Source: Paracoccaceae bacterium (GTDB taxonomy: Bacteria > Pseudomonadota > Alphaproteobacteria > Rhodobacterales > Rhodobacteraceae). From it: a stretch of DNA of 64,000 nucleotides. Shown one piece after another: positions 60,893-64,000 of this stretch (position 1 is the first letter of the stretch; each line of letters opens with the position of its first letter). The stretch lies in contig JAGQRW010000013.1 of NCBI GenBank assembly GCA_020425085.1, forward strand, positions 1 through 64,000, written 5' to 3'. The notes under the pieces were generated by a model, which saw only the letters and a list, made by a program, of their open reading frames with translations, did no database searches and had not been told where the DNA came from. Position numbers and translations under genes: made by a program.

Positions 60893-61597
60893 TCAGCAGC
60901 TTGCCGCCATGCGAACCGGTGACGCGAGGCGGGCGGACGGGCTGTTGACGCCGGTGATCGCGGGCGCTTCGCGGATCAGCGCGGGGTCCGTCAACGCCGC
61001 CACCATGAACAAGGCGAAATCGCTGCGCCGGGTCAGGTTGCTGGCAAGGATCGGATCGCCCACATGTCTGGCCCAGACCGGCAGACCTTCGCTTGCGCCT
61101 TCCTCAAGGTTCGAGCCGCGCACCACGGTCCAGTTCCGGTTTGAGGCGAAAATCAGGTCGGTCGCGCGTACCTGGTCAGAGATATCGGCCATCCGGGTGG
61201 CCCGGCCGAGGAAGGTGAACAAGGCATAGATGAACCTCTGCCGCAGGCTGTAGCGGTCCTTGCCGTCCTTGGTAATATGCCAGCCGCAGGAGAAGATCAG
61301 CCGGGCGTGTGCCTCGGCATTTTCCAGAACGGCCCTGGCCGTGCCGCTTGCGTAGTTGGTGAAACCCCAGGGCGCGAGCACCGTGAGCACACCGTCGCAG
61401 CCTTTCACCGCGCGGGCAACCACGTCGGCGTCGTCGGTCCGCCCCGGCAAAACGGTGATCCGTCCCTTGAAGCGTTCGAGCTTGCCAACGCTTTCGGGGC
61501 GGCAGACGCCAACCACCTCATAGCCTTGGGCGAGCGCGTGTTCGGTCATGTATTGCCCCAGCTTGCCGGAGATGCCGATGATGCAGATGCGTTTCAT
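60893..61597 (-). CDS. NAD(P)-binding NmrA/atypical SDR protein
   Basis: A 234-residue atypical short-chain dehydrogenase: RICIIGISGKLGQYMTEHAL with the G-x-x-G-x-x-G-like loop at the start, then VVGVCRPESVGKLERF and a VRATDLIFASNRNWTVVRGS segment typical of NAD(P)H-binding NmrA-like proteins. The catalytic Tyr-Lys is not obvious. It may reduce or sense a small substrate. It is convergent with the MetF-type gene (49-bp gap) and followed in sequence by the DUF4386 gene on the same strand. Function unassigned. Confidence 0.8.
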   Translation of the reverse strand: MKRICIIGISGKLGQYMTEHALAQGYEVVGVCRPESVGKLERFKGRITVLPGRTDDADVVARAVKGCDGVLTVLAPWGFTNYASGTARAVLENAEAHARLIFSCGWHITKDGKDRYSLRQRFIYALFTFLGRATRMADISDQVRATDLIFASNRNWTVVRGSNLEEGASEGLPVWARHVGDPILASNLTRRSDFALFMVAALTDPALIREAPAITGVNSPSARLASPVRMAASC

Positions 61598-61660
61598 GTC
61601 GATTGTCCTTTCTTGATTTGAATGAAGCGCGGGCAGGAGGCCGCCCGCGCCGGGTGTGGG

Positions 61661-62389
61661 TCAGGCCGCAGCCCGGGTCATGGAAGTCGCGGCGGGGCGC
61701 GGTCCACGGATCACCAGCCACAAGGAAAAGCCGACTTCGGCCAGCGTGACAATGCCGAGCGGGACGGCGGTGACAATGCCCAGCCCCGTGGCCTCGGGCA
61801 GCGCGAATTTGTGCAGGCTGTCGAGCAGGTAGCCGACCGAACCCAGCGTCATCGCGTGACCCAGAAGGCGGGGAAAACGGCCCGAGCGTGCGACGAGCTG
61901 GCCGAGAATGGCAAGGTGCACGGTAAAGAACACCTGCCAGATCCAGACGCCGGTATCGTGCATCCCCAGAAACAGGTTGCCGAGGTCAAGGCGCTGCGCT
62001 TGGGTGAAACTGGCCAGCGTTCCGCCCGGTTCAGCCAGCGCCAGCGCAGCGGCCGAGAAGAACAGCATCGCCGCCATCACGCCCACCATGCTGAGGCGTG
62101 CAAGTGCTGCGGCAAAGGACAGCGCGGCGCTGACCGGCTTGAACATGAAATAAAGCAGTGCGGTTGCCATGATCTCGGCGATCAGGATCGCAACTTCGCC
62201 ACCGATGCCGGCCAAAAACAGCCCACGCCGGGCCAGGATGTTGTCGAAGGTCGCCGCCGCGTCGCCCGGCACCAGCAGTTGCGCTGGCACCCAGAGGATC
62301 GAGAAAAAGCCAAACATGGCGATGGAGAGGTAAAAAGCGCCGGTCAGACGGGCATAGCCACGCGACTGGGGATCGTTGAAGATGTGCAT
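61661..62389 (-). CDS. DUF4386 membrane protein
   Basis: A 242-residue protein with about six membrane segments: YARLTGAFYLSIAMFGFFSI, ILIAEIMATALLYFMFKPVS and LARLSMVGVMAAMLFFSAAA, followed by more near the C-terminus. The N-terminal R-x-x-G-x-x-Y motif and length fit DUF4386, a family of unknown function. ATG 62389 is chosen with AAGGAAAGG upstream; the much longer frame starting at 62935 is antisense to LysR and rejected. It is probably co-transcribed with the NmrA-like gene and divergent from a LysR gene. Confidence 0.8.
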   Translation of the reverse strand: MHIFNDPQSRGYARLTGAFYLSIAMFGFFSILWVPAQLLVPGDAAATFDNILARRGLFLAGIGGEVAILIAEIMATALLYFMFKPVSAALSFAAALARLSMVGVMAAMLFFSAAALALAEPGGTLASFTQAQRLDLGNLFLGMHDTGVWIWQVFFTVHLAILGQLVARSGRFPRLLGHAMTLGSVGYLLDSLHKFALPEATGLGIVTAVPLGIVTLAEVGFSLWLVIRGPRPAATSMTRAAA

Positions 62390-62560
62390 GTCGTCGTCCT
62401 TTCCTTGGGCAAACCGGGTCCGGTCCCGCACCGGGGGTGCGGGTCGACTGGTGTGCCGTCTTGGGTCTGTTTTCTGTGTTCGCGCGCTGCGTTTGCGTCG
62501 CTGAATGAGGGATAGCGCAAATGGAGGCTCAAGAAAATTGACTGGATATGCCGATCTGAT

Positions 62561-63475
62561 ATGCGTATTCGCATGGATTGGAAGTCGATCAAGTTTGACT
62601 GGAACCGGGCACGCGCGTTTCTGGTGACTGCCGAAGAAGGCTCGCTTTCGGCGGCGGCCCGCGCCCTCAAGCTGGCGCAGCCGACGGTTGGCCGGCAGGT
62701 CGAGGCGCTCGAGGCCGAGCTTGGCGTCGCGCTGTTTGAACGATCCGGCCATGGTTTGCGCCTGACCCCATCGGGCCACGAACTTCTGGGCCATGCCCGG
62801 ATGATGGGTGAAGGTGCGCGCGCCCTGTCCCTGGCCGCCTGGGGGCAGACCGAGGCGCTGGAGGGCGAGGTGGCGATCTCGGCCTCGGACGCTTATGCCA
62901 GTTATCTTCTGCCACCGGTCCTTCAGCAGCTGCACCTCGTTGAGCCGCGCATCCGCGTCGCGGTGGTGGTGTCGAACGACCTGTCGGATCTGTCGCGCCG
63001 CGAAGCCGACATCGCCGTGCGCAACGTCCGGCCGAGCGAGCCCGATCTTGTCGCCCGCAAGGTTCGCGACGCTTCGGCCCGGCTATATGCGACTTCGGAA
63101 TATCTGGATCGTCTGGGCCGCCCGGAAACGCCTGAGGCGTTTTCGGCCGCCGAATTCATCGAGATCGACGATCAGGGCAGCCTGATGGGCCTGCTGAATG
63201 GACAGGGCTTTGCCCTTGAAGGGCGCAACTTTCCCTATCGCTGCCGCAATTTCACGGTGATGTGGGAAATGGTGCGCCGGAGCATGGGGATCGGCATCCT
63301 AGACGACCGCATCGGTGATGCCGATCCCCAGGTCGAACGCGCCGTGCCCGGTTTCGATCCGGTCAGATTCCCGGTCTGGCTGGTGGCCCACCGCGACATC
63401 GCCCGTTCCCGTCGCCTGCGGGTGGTTTTCGATGCGTTGGCGCAAGGTCTGGGCGCTGCGCCCGGCAATCCCTGA
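62561..63475 (+). CDS. LysR-family regulator
   Basis: A 304-residue LysR protein with helix-turn-helix at about residues 27-50 (GSLSAAARALKLAQPTVGRQ), VALFERSGHGLRLTPSGHEL and the effector domain (VAISASDAYASYLLPPVLQQ). The start may be ATG 62561 or ATG 62573; the first is kept. It is divergent from the DUF4386/NmrA-like pair with a 171-bp spacer, so it probably controls them. The sequence is less similar to the NodD-like LysR at 44831 than to general LysR regulators. Confidence 0.9.
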   Translation: MRIRMDWKSIKFDWNRARAFLVTAEEGSLSAAARALKLAQPTVGRQVEALEAELGVALFERSGHGLRLTPSGHELLGHARMMGEGARALSLAAWGQTEALEGEVAISASDAYASYLLPPVLQQLHLVEPRIRVAVVVSNDLSDLSRREADIAVRNVRPSEPDLVARKVRDASARLYATSEYLDRLGRPETPEAFSAAEFIEIDDQGSLMGLLNGQGFALEGRNFPYRCRNFTVMWEMVRRSMGIGILDDRIGDADPQVERAVPGFDPVRFPVWLVAHRDIARSRRLRVVFDALAQGLGAAPGNP

Positions 63476-63602
63476 CCGGGTCTGGGGCGCATCACGGCGA
63501 ACCATCACGCGGGTTTGAACCCACCGGAAGATATTTGTTCCATTTTATGGCCCTCCGTGTTTCACTGACCGGAACGCGGTCACGCAGGACGTGTCGAGTC
63601 GG

Positions 63603-64000
63603 ATGACAAAACAACAGGTTGTTTCAGTTCAGACCATCGGGCGGACATCAATGGTGCTGCGCGCACTGGCGGATGATGCGGGCAAGGGAACCCGGCTTGC
63701 CCGTGTGGCCGAGACGACAGGTCTGGGCAAGACCACGGTGCTGCGCCTGCTCAAGGCGCTGATCGAGGTTGGCTATGTCGAATTTGATGACAAGACCAAA
63801 CTTTACAGTCTTGGTTATGATCTGTTCCTTCTGGGGCAATCCGCGCGGCGTGTGCATATCATCGAACTGGCCCGTGCCGGGCTGGGCCGGCTGGCGGCCC
63901 AAACCGGTGATACGGTTTTTCTGTCGGTACGCGAAGGCAATATGGCCCGGTGCATCGACCGGTGTACCGGATCTTATCCCATTCGCAGCCTTACCCTGTC
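63603..64000 (+). CDS. IclR-family regulator (3' end beyond window)
   Basis: The first 132 codons are visible and no stop is reached. The helix-turn-helix region includes GTRLARVAETTGLGKTTVLR and is preceded by QTIGRTSMVLRALADDAG, the standard IclR N-terminus; the effector domain begins with ELARAGLGRLAAQTGDTVFL. The ribosome site is unclear. It is less similar to the other two IclR proteins here. The target genes would lie to the right. Confidence 0.85.
   Translation, partial: MTKQQVVSVQTIGRTSMVLRALADDAGKGTRLARVAETTGLGKTTVLRLLKALIEVGYVEFDDKTKLYSLGYDLFLLGQSARRVHIIELARAGLGRLAAQTGDTVFLSVREGNMARCIDRCTGSYPIRSLTL

Noticed and set aside
61661-62935. 424-residue extended frame of the DUF4386 gene
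   Set aside because: The N-terminal 180 codons are antisense to the LysR gene; ATG 62389 with AAGGAAAGG gives the normal family length.
1-64000. CRISPR arrays, tRNA, rRNA, riboswitches, complete insertion sequences
   Set aside because: No regularly spaced repeats, tRNA-like cloverleaf, rRNA segment, or transposase gene could be recognised by reading the sequence.

Overview
The window looks like a chromosomal segment of an alphaproteobacterium, probably of the Rhodobacterales/Roseobacter type. The reasons are four complete TRAP transporters, a RutE-like reductase, tetrahydrofolate-dependent O-demethylases of the LigM type, a CtrA-type TTAA-N7-TTAA site, and many IclR, LysR and GntR regulators. 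These are inferences from protein families; there is no rRNA, tRNA, CRISPR array or intact insertion sequence here to fix the taxonomy.

Region 1 (about 1-9.5 kb) is visibly more AT-rich than the rest. It holds the start of a LamG/concanavalin-like protein and an exopolysaccharide cluster: a flippase (minus strand), then an NAD-dependent epimerase, phosphoglycosyl transferase, radical SAM/SPASM protein, GT2 and GT4 glycosyltransferases, sugar nucleotidyltransferase and an ExoF/Wza-type export protein. A perfect inverted repeat enclosing a CtrA-type motif lies just before the phosphoglycosyl transferase gene. No polymerase or Wzc-type gene is in the window.

Region 2 (9.8-14.7 kb) holds an ECF sigma factor in an operon with a periplasmic cupredoxin and a secreted protein, then a MoaF-like/SnoaL-like pair convergent with an AraC regulator. 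The AraC segment is flanked by two inverted copies of a roughly 30-bp repeat.

Region 3 (14.7-60.9 kb) is a dense catabolic island. Two LigM-like demethylase genes, 40 kb apart, are each followed by a complete DctPQM TRAP transporter; the second set ends in a MetF-type methylene-THF reductase, the expected partner for recycling methyl-THF. Between them lie: a degraded RACo-like corrinoid-activator gene; a sulfatase/TAXI-TRAP operon with a divergent LysR; a nitroreductase/OsmC/TRAP operon; an IclR-controlled cupin/SDR/HpcH aldolase/LVIVD propeller/2-hydroxyacid dehydrogenase/cytochrome b561 operon; two proteins of the diacetylphloroglucinol (PhlG) and phloretin hydrolase family, each next to a tandem EthD-like protein; a luciferase-like flavin oxidoreductase and an MFS transporter; and an operon of cyclase, 3-hydroxyacyl-CoA dehydrogenase, HAAT-type ABC transporter and BKACE. 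A plausible reading is import and stepwise breakdown of sulfated, methoxylated or acylated phenolics: desulfation, O-demethylation to THF, C-C hydrolysis and beta-keto acid cleavage.

Region 4 (60.9-64 kb) holds an NmrA-like protein, a DUF4386 membrane protein with divergent LysR, and the start of another IclR regulator that runs off the window.
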